Source: Symsagittifera roscoffensis (Eukaryota; Xenacoelomorpha; Acoela; Convolutidae). From it: a stretch of 64,000 nt of DNA. The notes beneath the pieces are model-generated. The model ran no database searches, had not been told where the DNA came from, and saw only the letters and a program-made list of their open reading frames with translations. The position numbers and the translations under genes were made by a program. The DNA lies in assembly GCF_963678635.1 (NCBI RefSeq), contig NC_087070.1, forward strand, positions 53,608,617 to 53,672,616. The letters run 5' to 3'. Positions 1 through 12,100 of the stretch are shown here, piece by piece. Every line of letters starts with the position of its first letter. The first letter of the stretch is position 1.

Positions 1-156
1 ACCTTGAGTCACCCGACAACACGCACAAGTGGTTAAACATGACCTTCAACTGGAGGGCCTTATGTCTGAATTTCGAGTTCGACTACGGAGACTACGACAC
101 GTACTCGGTATACGTAGCGTGTCGGCAGGCCATAGAAACAAATAGAACTATTAACC
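1..156 (+). CDS. Notch: Notch-like exon A (partial), novel cysteine-containing region before EGF repeats
   Basis: Open in frame 3 from position 3 to a donor GTAAGG at 157, ending in phase 1. It encodes a segment with WLNMTFNWRALCLNFEFDYG and then VYVACRQAIETNRTIN, with two cysteines and an N-glycosylation-type NRT. I do not recognise a domain. It splices in frame to the first EGF exon at 1300 (C + AG gives Gln, then a Cys). If the splice is not used, the frame runs to a stop at 171-173, so this could instead be the end of another gene. The phase match favours it being part of the receptor. Confidence 0.5.
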
Positions 157-3100
157 GTAAGGATGATGTGTAATCGAAGAGTGCAGGCTTTTGATTTGAG
201 TTGATTTTTATTACTTGAAACTACTGGCTTACTACTGACCGCAGAACTGTTCCAATGGATAATATTGAGCTAAATGGATCAATAATTGAATGTTTAACTG
301 TTTGATTTTTGTAAAGATCCCCAACCCTACCATCCCCATTGTTAATTTTGGGGGGAGGGGGATTTGTTTTTTAAACAAATTTGTCAGCGTGTCAAAATAG
401 GGTCTTGATATTGTTGTCGGAGCTTTCCAAAAATCGATTTGGCCGGCCTAAATGAAAAGTCTACAAAAAGTTTTGAAAAACCGCCCAGCCCCGCGAGAGA
501 AAATCTTAAGTCCGCCCCTGCCCTTTGTGATATTTAGTAACGAAAATCCACAGCTATAATGAATTTAATCAATGGCTAAGCATTGAAGAGTATTCAACCT
601 AGTACCGACTTCCCTCAATTCGCTAGACAAGAAGGGTATTGTTGTTTTAATGAGATCCATTTTTTATAGATACTGGATCTTGTTCACTACCCCCCCACCC
701 TATTTCGATTTTCAGAAACTCTATTTCGATTGCATTTTTAGAGAATAATTTAATTAAATTTCTCAATATATGTATCTAAGGGCAGATCTAGTATTTTCTC
801 AAAGGGGAGGATTTTCGAAAAAAAAATCTAAAAAAATTAACAATTTCAATTCGGCAGATGATATATGTCTGCTATATTCAAATTGGGACCATTTGAATTA
901 ATTAACTAATTAATAATTAATGAACTTCGGGGCTCTTTTTCCTTCCCCCCCCCCACACCTGCAAATTTTTCAATTTGAAATTACTGTTCACTTTGTCCGA
1001 TTGTCTTGAAAATTGACATGCAGACTGATTAGGCCATAACAAACATATTTGGTCTTCATAATTAACCTTGTAAAACCACTCGTTAGACTATAAAATTCAT
1101 GTTTGCGTGAGGTGAGGGGGAAGGAAAAAGCCAATTTCAGTTACATTTGTATTGAGTTCTTAATTCAGTTTCAGTTTTTTCTTTATTTATTTCAAGTGTG
1201 ATTGTGAATTAAGTTCACTCTGTCACGTGTTCGTCTGAATTGATTTGACTAATTTGTTTTCAAACTCTTATTAATTACTGGCATGTGATCTGATTTTAGA
1301 GTGTATTGAAGAAGGAAACAAGTGTGTGAACACTGAAGGGTCTTGGGAGTGCCTTTGTACTGGATTGTATGCGGGAAGGTACTGTCACAGGTTTTGGGAT
1401 GTTTGCGCGGACGTTCCGTGCCAAAATGGTGGAAAATGCATTAATAAAATGGATCTGGAAAATACTGGAGACTCCAGAGACACCATGGAATTGGGAAAAT
1501 GTGTTTGCGAACCAGGTAAATTGCATGCCTAGAAAATATATACCTTTTGTTGTTCCGACCTTCGAAGAAAGTGACGGAATATTGGTGCTCGGGTCAGGGT
1601 TGCATGATTAAAATCAACTTGATTTAATTCAATGATTTAAGTCGGATTTTAATCGTAGAATAAAAATCAAAAAAATCAACCCTTGTGTTATCCTGCCGAG
1701 TGCCACGGTAAACATACAACCCAGCTTGCAGTATTTACATTGGTTACGTACTTCGCTCTTCATAGCATACTTCTAACTGGAAAATTTTTTCAGCACTTTC
1801 GGATTTATCCATTCCAGTCTCAGAAATTTACTGGGAATAGAAAAATACGGGTAACTTGGGTTCTTCTTTCGGATGCTGAATCAGCAGTTTTGTGTAAATT
1901 AATTGATTCTTGAAACAAGAATGTTCCCAATAAAAATCGAAAAAATCAAGGTAAAATAATAAAAATCAGATTTAAATCAATCGAGAATATACATCAAATT
2001 TTTATGCAACCCTGGTTCGGGTGGTTTTTCTTCCAGACGAGTTTAAATTTAAAAGGATATTTACGAAATATATCGCGCGTTAATTGTCCAAATTGGCAAT
2101 CTTTAAACCCCTGCAACTTTACGAAAACTATCGCAGCTCATATTTAAGTCGTGTAAATTTTCGGGAAAACTTTTTTGTTACGATTTGACTTGATTAAATT
2201 TTAAGTTCATCATCAAGAGTCACTGAATGTAGTGAAGACAGTTATATTTGTTAGTTATATCTTAAAATTTGTTCACGCTCAATTTTGATGTTTCGCGGTT
2301 TTCTTCCTGCAATTTCAGTTGCTTAAAAATTGTGCACAGAATCGATTAGGGTATCTGATAAATGGGGTTAAGGAACTTAAACAAAGGGAAACTAGACGAT
2401 CAGAAAATAACGGAATTGAGACAATAACTTGCGTGCAAATTGCGAGAAACTTGTTTACAGACTTCAATTATCTTTTTGCTGAGTAAATACCGGTTGTCCA
2501 ATTTAGACAATAACTTGCGTGCAAATTGCGTGAATTTTGTTTAGACTTAAATTAAATTTTGACTGAGTAAATACTGGTTGTCCATGAATTCCGTTTCTTT
2601 GCGGTCGTCTAATTTGCTTGTCGTCTAATTTCCTAAGCTCCCTGATGAATGCTTTTCAATTCTAAATTTAGATTCCAAAATTGGTAAATTTTTGTGAATG
2701 TCGAGAAAAGAGGATCTGGATATTTTTTTCACATCAAATTTTTTGTGAGAGAGTAGATCAGATAGTGTGTGGAAAGCCCTATCGCATGGTTCCGACTATG
2801 CGATCGCATGGTTCCGACTGGTTCCGAGCTTTAAGGCCAGTTATTTTTGCGAAGTTCGAGGGTCAAAGTTTTTTCAAAGAAAAACACAGAGTGTAGTATT
2901 TCAGTATTTATTCCATTTCCTTGCGTTCATTGATACTGGTCACCCTGCCTGGATCAATATTCCCAGTGGTTTTAGCTTTCTCAGAGGAACTTAGTTGAGG
3001 ATTCAGCACAGCATCAAAAAAAATTAATGCTGCCTGGTATTTATTACTAAAGCTTCAGTGAAATTCTTTGAATATTTGGTGTAGTCATAAACTTATTCGA

Positions 3101-6100
3101 CTGAGAAGAGGAAGGCGATAAACTTGATCTTCCGTGTATGAATTTGATTTTTCAAGTCATAATTTTGATTCTTATTTCAATTTCGTATTTTCTTTCATGT
3201 AAAGACCGACAAAAAGCCTTAAAATGCAAGAAAATACGAAAATAAGCATCAAAAATATGACTTGAAAAATCAAAAAGCCTTGAAATGCGTTTGCGAAGTG
3301 CAGCTTTCCGTGTTTTATTTTTCAACTTAGATAAATAAGGGAGCATTCTGTACAACTGTTAGACCAATCGAAGATTCTTGTTTTCCATATCTTTCATTGT
3401 TGGTCAAAATTAATTGTCTCTTAGGCTTCAACGGAACTTACTGCGAGGAAGACAAGCGATGTAGCAGCAACACGTTGTGCAAAAGAGGCGAGGACTGCAT
3501 TGAAGAGCCAATCACCCATTTCGGAAAATGCGTCTGCCCACAAGGTTCAAATTTGGACGTTCTAATACTGATGTGCAAAGTTTCGATAACTAATGAAAAC
3601 AAAGATTTGCTTGAAAAAAAAAGAGTTTTTCAAAATTATAAGCACTTAGCCTTCTAATAAGATTTATTGACACTCGGGTATTTCTTCTACACACACTGGA
3701 AAATGTACGCAGCGTAAAGTTGACGTAACTGCCTATTTCAGTTTTCGAATTGTTTTTTATTGTGTTTCAGGAAAACGGTGCGGTGAGATTGAGGAGTATC
3801 ATGACTACCGAAGCTGCGATAACAGTAAGTTTTGCTATTTTGAGTTCAAAAATTATAGATAGCTGCACATTTCTAAAGTTTTATTTTACTTGCGAGAACA
3901 GGTGACTTGCTTGTAATCGGGAATTAGGCTTTTTTACCGAAAGAACTTATCTTAAACACCAGCTTAGTAACTTATCAGCTTAGTGACCAAATTTTGCATT
4001 GATTGAAGGAAAAATATATTTTTATTCTTTTGTTTACAAAGGTTAAAACTTATGAATTTCAGAAATTTGAAGTTTTTCATAACGGCATTTTTTTTTTGCT
4101 TTCGGCTCAGCTGGAGTTAATGTGGCTCTTTGTGGCTTAGTTACCGCCAGATAAATGTTTTTGAAGACTTAATAAATTTTATTTCAGACTTTATTTTTAG
4201 ACGTTTTTTCTCAAATAGAACATTATTCCAGACTGAAAATTCTGTAGTTGGGTTTTCCATTTTTTTATTTGTTTAATAGCTTGAAATGGTAAGCTTGTGT
4301 GGTATAGCAAGTGGTGGGAAGCTCCGCTCGTCTCTGTGTTTGAAATCTCCAGTGCAAGCATAGCATCGTATGCTGGAGATCAGAAGAAGGGTGAAAATCA
4401 CTAAATTGAAAAGTATATTTAAATCTACGAAAAATTTCATATACGTTTGTCTCGACTGCTCATCAGTCGAGACAAACGTCTGAAATTTTTTGTAGTTTTA
4501 ATTTTTTGGCTGTGATTTCTGCCCTTCTGATTGCCAGCTTGCAATGATATGCTTGCGTTGTATCGAAGTTGTTGCGAAGTTTTGCATCACATCTGAGCAG
4601 ATCTTCGCAACACAGAAGTTTGAGTTATGACTGGGGTGTATAACTCATAGAGTAATTTCGGATAGGGTACACCGTCTGCTCGTCACGCTATCTTATTTTC
4701 GGCCGGATAGATTCGTGCAACTTCTTAGTCTAATACCGATCCTAATCTTACTCTTATACTATCTAGTCTCAGGTTGTTTAACTAGTCTCTGCTAGGCTCA
4801 ATAGATCTAGGGTATACTGGTTTATTGCGGCTGCTGAAGTGCTCGGGAGAGTCCAACTAATTTCTAAGTTAAATTCAAATCTCTCTGGTGCTGAAATTAC
4901 AAGTAACTTCAGCACTTACAAATAAGTGGGTTGTTAGTTAGATGGATCATGATTGGTTAATATTAAATACTTTACATTGGTAAAACATTTAATTTATCCA
5001 ATCATAAAATATAGTTTAGATCAGGTTCCACCCATCCGGGTTTTACAGAGTTTTTTAGAACAGTTCTTCTGTAGTTCAAGGATGGATGATGGACGTTGGT
5101 ATTTGGCGAACATCATTTTTCTTTTGTTTCCTTTTTGTTAAGGAAGTTCCAGGGATCTGGAATTGAGGACACAAGACGTTGTGTTCTTCTTGTGACAACG
5201 ACTGAGTCTCTGCAACAGCATCAATTCTGGTTTCAGAATGGTTGGCTATGTCAGGTTTTTCTGTTCTTCGGAGAGAACTTCTTTTGTGTTTGATCTAGCT
5301 CGGGAATGGCGTGGAGATTGTGCATGGAGGGGATGCCTGGTTACTCGGATCTGTACGTATACTTGAACATCGAGGTGGTCATTGGTCTAGTTCAATGAAG
5401 TCCTTTTCTGCGAAGTCAAGTCGTACTCTAAATCCTTTGAGTTGTGATTGTGAGCGGCATATCGATTGTAGTTGGTCATTCTCTCTCGAGTGTAGTGAGG
5501 TCGTCTTGTCTTTTGATGTTCGTCCTTGGTGTTGTATTCTGATCTATATATTGCATCATGTGATTTTACATTTTATAAAACTTTTATTAGTTTAATATTT
5601 TTTAATAATGATTTTAGTTAGTTGTTTTCACAAAAGCTTTTTGTTTTAGTTTGGTTATTTTGAAGAGTTACTCACCCTTGAGTAGCTCTTATTAAAAATA
5701 AAGGTGTGGTCACAAAGCGTGGATGTAGCGCGGTGGGTTAGGCCGGCTATAGAGCATGCTCAGGACGTCCTTTCCTGGTGGGTTAGGCCAGGAGTGGGAG
5801 TATGATTTCATGCGGTGTTTGTGAGGGGTCCTGTTATGTGACAACGTTTTATGTTGGGTTTATTGTGGTTTTACTTATGTCTTGTTGGTTATGTACTTTT
5901 TCCAAAAAGCAAATTGTTTGTGGTATGGGTTTGTCTTTCGACTTTTTTGTGTTTTATTATTTCTTTCTAAGACTTTGTAATAGTCTTCAAAAGAATAAAT
6001 TATCCAGTTTTAAACTGGGTTAATCCGGTTTGGGTACCGTTGGTTTCCTTTTCTAAGTCATGCTGTTATTCTATGATTTGTGGTTTGTAGTAAGCTGCGT

Positions 6101-9100
6101 TGGTTAGTTTTGTTTAGTATATGATTCCTTTCCAACCGGGTTAAAGGAAAGTTTGAAACATGTTATTGTATGTTAGAGTTGTTGAGTGTGAAAACGTGAA
6201 ACTGAAATTCATTATTTTAAACAATTCTTCGTGGGCGAGCTGTGCGAGTGTGGATAGAATTTCTGTGCGAATGAAAGAAAATATCAAAAGGTTAGTACTG
6301 CAATTGCATTTTATTAATTTACTGCATAGAATTTGGAAATTTACTGCTAGTAATGGGGGAATTTTAAGATACAAATTTTCATCATATGTAGATTTATTGC
6401 TTTGGGGGAAAATTTTATAAATTAATTTACTGCATTGGTATTATATTTATTTAATTGTTGGTGCAAAAGTTAAAAGGGTCTTAAACAGTTTTGAAGAAGT
6501 TTGCTATTTTTTATTTTTCTTTTGTGAATTTTTCAGATGATCGAAGATGAAGGCTAAAAATCTAAAGAAAACATGAATAAAGAATGGTGAGTTTTTTAAT
6601 ATTTTAATTAGTTAGTTATATTCATTTAATTCATACTTACCTGTTAGTCGTCGGGGAAAAAACCGTGGGGGAAGATATCGTGAATTAGTTCTGAAGTTGT
6701 TAGTAGTTTAGCTAAGATGCGGATGATATTTTTAGTTTGAAGCAGTGGCCAAAGCAATTGAAGTGCCTTAATAGTGGTTAGTTCTTCAGTGCCTACTGCA
6801 AACTCATAAGGTGTGTTTTGGATTAAGTTATATAATTTGTGGTTAAATTTAGTGTTGTGGATGAATTCTAAAATGGGGATTTCTATAGGCTGTACAAACT
6901 CGTGCGGGATAAGGAAGGGTCGGGATTCTTCGGCGTTGAAGGTCTTGGTGATGGGGCAGAAAATGTACATTTGGGTTATGGGGTCATAGTTACGAAGAAT
7001 ACCATGAAGGTTAGTATCTTTAATACAATATGTGAAATTTAGGAAATACGGTGAAGTGTATTTTGAATTGATGAATTGAAAGCGATGGTGTGGTTGTCTA
7101 GAGGGTGTGTGGAGGTCAAAGTGATTTTGGATGAAACGATAGTAACTGTATGTATGTGTTTGTTTAGTTCGCAACATAATATCGTGTGAGCAGTGTAAAT
7201 CTCTTTCGTGTGGTGCAAGGAAATGAAAGGTTAGTGAAAAGATTTGGAAGCGTTCTTTAAAACTTTCGTACGCTTGTGTGCTTGTTAGTGCTTCTGAAAT
7301 AATGTGATCAAACTTTCGGTCGAAGATGTTTAGTGTAAATACATATGGTGTCTTGATGAAAAATTTCTCGGTGATTTGTGGGTTAGCGAAGCGATCATCG
7401 TCTAAGAATTGATCTTGGTTAGCTCTGATGATGTTGTGATCGTAGTATTCTAGTGTATATTCATTAGCTCTAGGTGCAGTGTGTATTTTTAGTGATTTTT
7501 TATATCCTACGTAAGTAAATTGTCTAGCGGTGAGTGGTGTAGTTAGTCGATATAGCATGTCTTTGTTTCGGTCTATATCGATGGATGTGTTGGTTAAAGG
7601 TAAGCAAAGAGGGTTAGTGAAATGATAGTATGAGGTCCAAGAGAGAGTGGGCATTAAAACGTATTCGTCTACAAAGTTGCGTGTTTCGTTAGCGTCATGA
7701 GGGGTGTTTAAGGTGTATTGTGGAAATGAGGGTAAAGTGATAGCTAAAAATTCTCTAGTGTTAGTATGCTGGGGGTGGTTGATGTATTCACGGGCTGTTC
7801 CTGGTTTTGCTGGGAAAGGATGGTTGGGGAACTTTCTTTTAAAAGTGCGGTAAGCTCTATTAGTGTTGAGTGAGGATTCAGTTGATGTGGATGATGGTGC
7901 TAATGATTCAGTATAATTTGAAGAGGGTGTAGGGGGATTGGATGAAGTTGTAGTGGAGGAGATTTGGTTTATGGTCGGGGTGTTAAGGTGGTAGGGTTGT
8001 TGTTGGAGGGTAATAAAATTGTCTAGCTCTGGGGAGATTCGGGGGGTGTCTGGAGATGATTGGTCAGAATGGTATGAGGAGTAGGTTGGGGTAACTTGGG
8101 AAGCATAAGAGGGTGTCGGAGTGATTGGGTCAGGGTTATTGGACAATATGGGTTGAAAAGGAGGTTGAGAAAAATTAGAAGGGTTATGAAAATTATTGGA
8201 TGGAGATGGTTCTGAGTCGGCAAATTCGTCGGGGGTTTCAATATTCGGGTTATTTAGCTGTGAAATGGAGTATAAAACTGAAATTTGTGAGTTAGTGTCG
8301 GAATTCATGCCTGATGTTACATTGCTAGATGGAAAATCGGGTGGCGGAAAAGCAAAAAGTGGTATTATTGGGATTGAAGAGGTAAGGTTGGTTGGATGGG
8401 AATTTGATCGATGGAGTGATCCAAGTTGGCGGCTCATCGTGGGCTAAAAAAATTATTATTTTGAGATTGAAAAGCGGTGGTATGTGGTTGTTCAATAATT
8501 TGTTCGTAAGTATTATCATCTTGTGATTGATGTGTCATTATATGTTGGACGGGACTTTGTGATGTGGTGAGTCTAAAGTTTGGATTATGTGTGATTGCTA
8601 AATTTCTAAAATTTCGTGGGACTAGGGATAGTGGATGGTTATTTGGTAGGGGTGGTAATTGTGGTGCCGTTGGCTGTGGGTCGACATTGTTATGTTCTTC
8701 GTCGTATGTATTTTGTGTTGTTATTTTTGTGTTATATTCTTTTATTTGTGCGTCTAAAAGAATTTTGTTTATAGATGTGGAAAAAATTCCAAAAAATCCT
8801 GCAAAAAGTATGCGTGCTACGCTTGCTTGTCTGTTTACTTGTGTGTGTATAGCACATGTATTGTAGATTCCTTTTAAGAGTGAGAAAAGAAATCCAATAA
8901 AGTTAAACATTGCGTATAAAATAGTCAATTTTTCTAAGATGTAGTAGGGCCATCCTAGAAAATCTAGGATCTCATTTTTGAGTGTAACAAAGCTAAAAAT
9001 GTTAATTGGTGATATATCTTGGGGACGGTATTTTTCGCCGTTTAGATATATATAATCTTTAATGTCTTTAAAATATCCGCTATAGTCTTGCGTGTAGATA

Positions 9101-12100
9101 TCGGCAAATCCTGCAGTTTCTGCAAGTTTGCGTAAATTTTGTATTGATTGTCTTTGTATAGTGTCCATTTGTGTTAATAATTCTTGGAATTGTTGTGTTC
9201 TAATGTGATGTTGAATATCTGATTTTGAATAGATTCCTATTGATTGTAAGTCTATATTTGGGTTTCGAGCAATAGCGCGAATGCTTTCTGGTGAAAATTT
9301 TTTGAGTGATTGCATTAATGTGGGATATGGAGTGAGAAGATAATATTTGTTTTCATCAGGGTTTAGTTGTACTACATTGTGGCTATTTTCTGATCCACAT
9401 GGGACTGCGGTATCCCAGAAATAGGTTCTTCGTGAAAGTGTATCCACGAAATGTACCTTATTCTTATAAAAGATAGGGATCCTTTTATAACATCGTTTAT
9501 CTTCAAAAACGTATAGTGGTGATACTTTTTTAGTACAAGTATAAAACCATAAAATGTTTCCTTCGTAGTCTAAAAAATTTGATCTATTTCCTGATAATAA
9601 GTATCCTGCGTAGGGTATTTTTAATACTGCTAGTGCAAGTGATTGTAGTATTTGTGTTCGTTCTAATTCGCATAGTTGATGTAGTGTTTCTAATTCGGAG
9701 AGTGACATTTCTTGAAAAATGCGGCTAATTGTATAGTCTAGTTTCATATCCAAATGAATATCATAGTGGATATTACCAAAATATGTAGTATTCATTAGTG
9801 ATAATTCTTGTAAGCGTGTGCTTCTGGTGTCAGAAGGTTTTAGATGTCCACCAGGTTGTCCGTTGCTTTTTTGAAAATTAACTGGTATATAGGATGTTCC
9901 TTCGTTTAGAGGATGACCTGTGGCGTATGGGTCGATTTTTACTTTACCAGTGGTCATGTCGAATCCTTTTTCATATTCAACTAATATTTCAGAGTATTGT
10001 GTTCTGTGAAGTGGATTCCTGTATTTACATGCAAGTTCTGTTTCTTGATATATTTGAAAACGTGTCAATTTATTTTCTATATTGTCTATGTTTCTAAAAT
10101 CGGAACTTAGTTTGCGTGATGGATGGACTTGTTCATATGGAATTGATTGTATGAAATATTTTTCGTGAAATTTTATCATACGAGCGTGTATTTTTGCTAC
10201 TTGAAATGTTGTACATGTGTCTTCGGGGAACCAAACAATTGTTGCTTGTGTTCTTGTTGTAGGGTCGCAATATCCTTGATCATTTTTACAAGGTAGTCGG
10301 ATTCCTTGATAGATCATTGTATTATCAGATAAATCTCGTGTGAGTTGTATTTTTTCGAGTTGTATTTTCCAATCGAAAAACATTATTTCTTGGTATCCTT
10401 TATTTTTCGTGTCTGCTTTGCAGTTTGATGGGTTATTTATACCAATGTGTGGTATCCAATGTTTATCGTGTAGGTCATAGGTTAATCGTCCGTGTGCGCC
10501 GTTATACGGGTATTTTTCGTCTAGTTTTATATGTCCTTGGTGTCTTTCAAGTTGTGATTGATGTACAGAGTCTGAAAAAACTTGAAAATTAACTAATTTT
10601 CTTTGGGAGTTTTTATTTTGTGTGATGTTTAGTCTAAGTAATTCATTTTTACAATCGTCGGGATTGAGATGTAAAAGACGTTCTATATTACTTTGGTAGA
10701 ATGATTCATGGTCAAGTCGGTTTTTGTTTCCGTTCGAGACTTGTGAACAATGTACTTTCTTTTCGGAAAATGTTGCTGTGAATTTATAACCTGTAACTGT
10801 TGTAGCTCGGGCTTTTGAATAGAGTGTTGCTATTATATCTGTGGTTTCTATAGCTTGTGGTTCTGTTTCACATTGTGATACCTGATTGATTGCATATTTA
10901 TGTAGTGTTTTTTGTTCATTTTCTTCGCAATCGTAATGTGTTACTAATAAATCTTGTGGTCCTGTACGAGGGGAAGGGTTTATGTTTTGATTTGAGGTTA
11001 TTAGGAAAAGGGTTTGGAGAAAAATTAATAATTTTAGAATATACATGTGTATGATAATCCTGAGTATGGATTATAAAATGTAATGTAACCAATTGTGTTT
11101 TTGGTGTATCTGTCGTATTTGTATATTACTTCAGTAGTTATAAACGGTGGTGGTAGTGATTGAGCTGTTATGTTAGGTGGATTTAATGGGTAGGGATGTT
11201 GGGTAATATTATTTAACTTAACTGTGATTTCAAACTTTAATTGTAAACTGTTTTGTTGGAGTATTTGAATATTGTGATCACGGATATCGTTGTGAATATC
11301 TTGGCGATATTGTAATCTATTAAGTGCCCAGTTATGAAGGCGGTTACTTTCTTGATGTTGTCCAAATAATGGTGGAGGTGCTGTGAATGTATTCCAATCT
11401 AATCTTAAAGGAATATTTATAGATGTTTGTTCTCGATATCTGGCGTCGAGATTATTTGGAAAATTTAAGTTAAAGGGTAGTGGTGAAAATTGACTTATTG
11501 ATGGTGTTGATGGTAGTGATAATGTTTCTGGTAGTGATGAGGATGTTGTTGTATCCGTAGAAATATCTATGGGGTCATTGACTAAATTTGGTTCACCTTG
11601 TGTGAATGAATTTGTAGTCCAATATGGTAGTCGTGATGTTAGGTTTGGGGGGTTAAAGGGATTTTCACGTATCTGTTCAGATGTTGGTGTTGAACCTAAG
11701 TAGTCTGAAGGTAGACTGGAAGTGCTTCGTTGTGAAAAAAGTGTAGGAGTTTCTGGTGTGATACCAGTGGTGTTTTCTGGAGTGGTTTGTGTTGGGGATT
11801 GAGGTATATCAAAATGAACTCGGGGAGTTTGAAAATTTCTATTTCGTCGAGGATGTATAATTTGTCTATTTATTTCTGCTGTGTTTTGGTTTTGACTAAG
11901 GTTTCGTATTCTACTTAGTTCTTGTGGTAGTGTTGGGTAAAGATTATATGTTGGTTCACTTAGGGATGCTTGTCGTTGAACTGGTTCTAGTGGTTCAGAT
12001 AAACGAGCGTGCCGTTCTTCAAAAGTGTATGGATTGTCTTGAAAAGAAATTCGTGTAGATGTTTGAGGGTTTTGAGTAGTTGAAGGTGGTGTTGGATTAT

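Larger units (their letters stand above)
1516..3424. other. Intron rich in nested repeats
   Basis: Holds a MITE of the GTTCCGACT family interrupted by a small hAT-type element (1595-2014), an 86-bp tandem duplication (2420-2591) and an inverted repeat (3145-3273). No coding sequence was recognised. Confidence 0.7.

Noticed and set aside
6141-6420. Overlapping ORFs of 77 (-) and 86 (+) codons in the 3' UTR of the retrotransposon
   Set aside because: No domain, no overlap pattern with the gene chain, AT-rich. Likely chance.
8196-8866. Plus-strand ORFs of 83 and 100 codons
   Set aside because: Antisense to the 597-residue ORF and Env. No independent codon or domain evidence.
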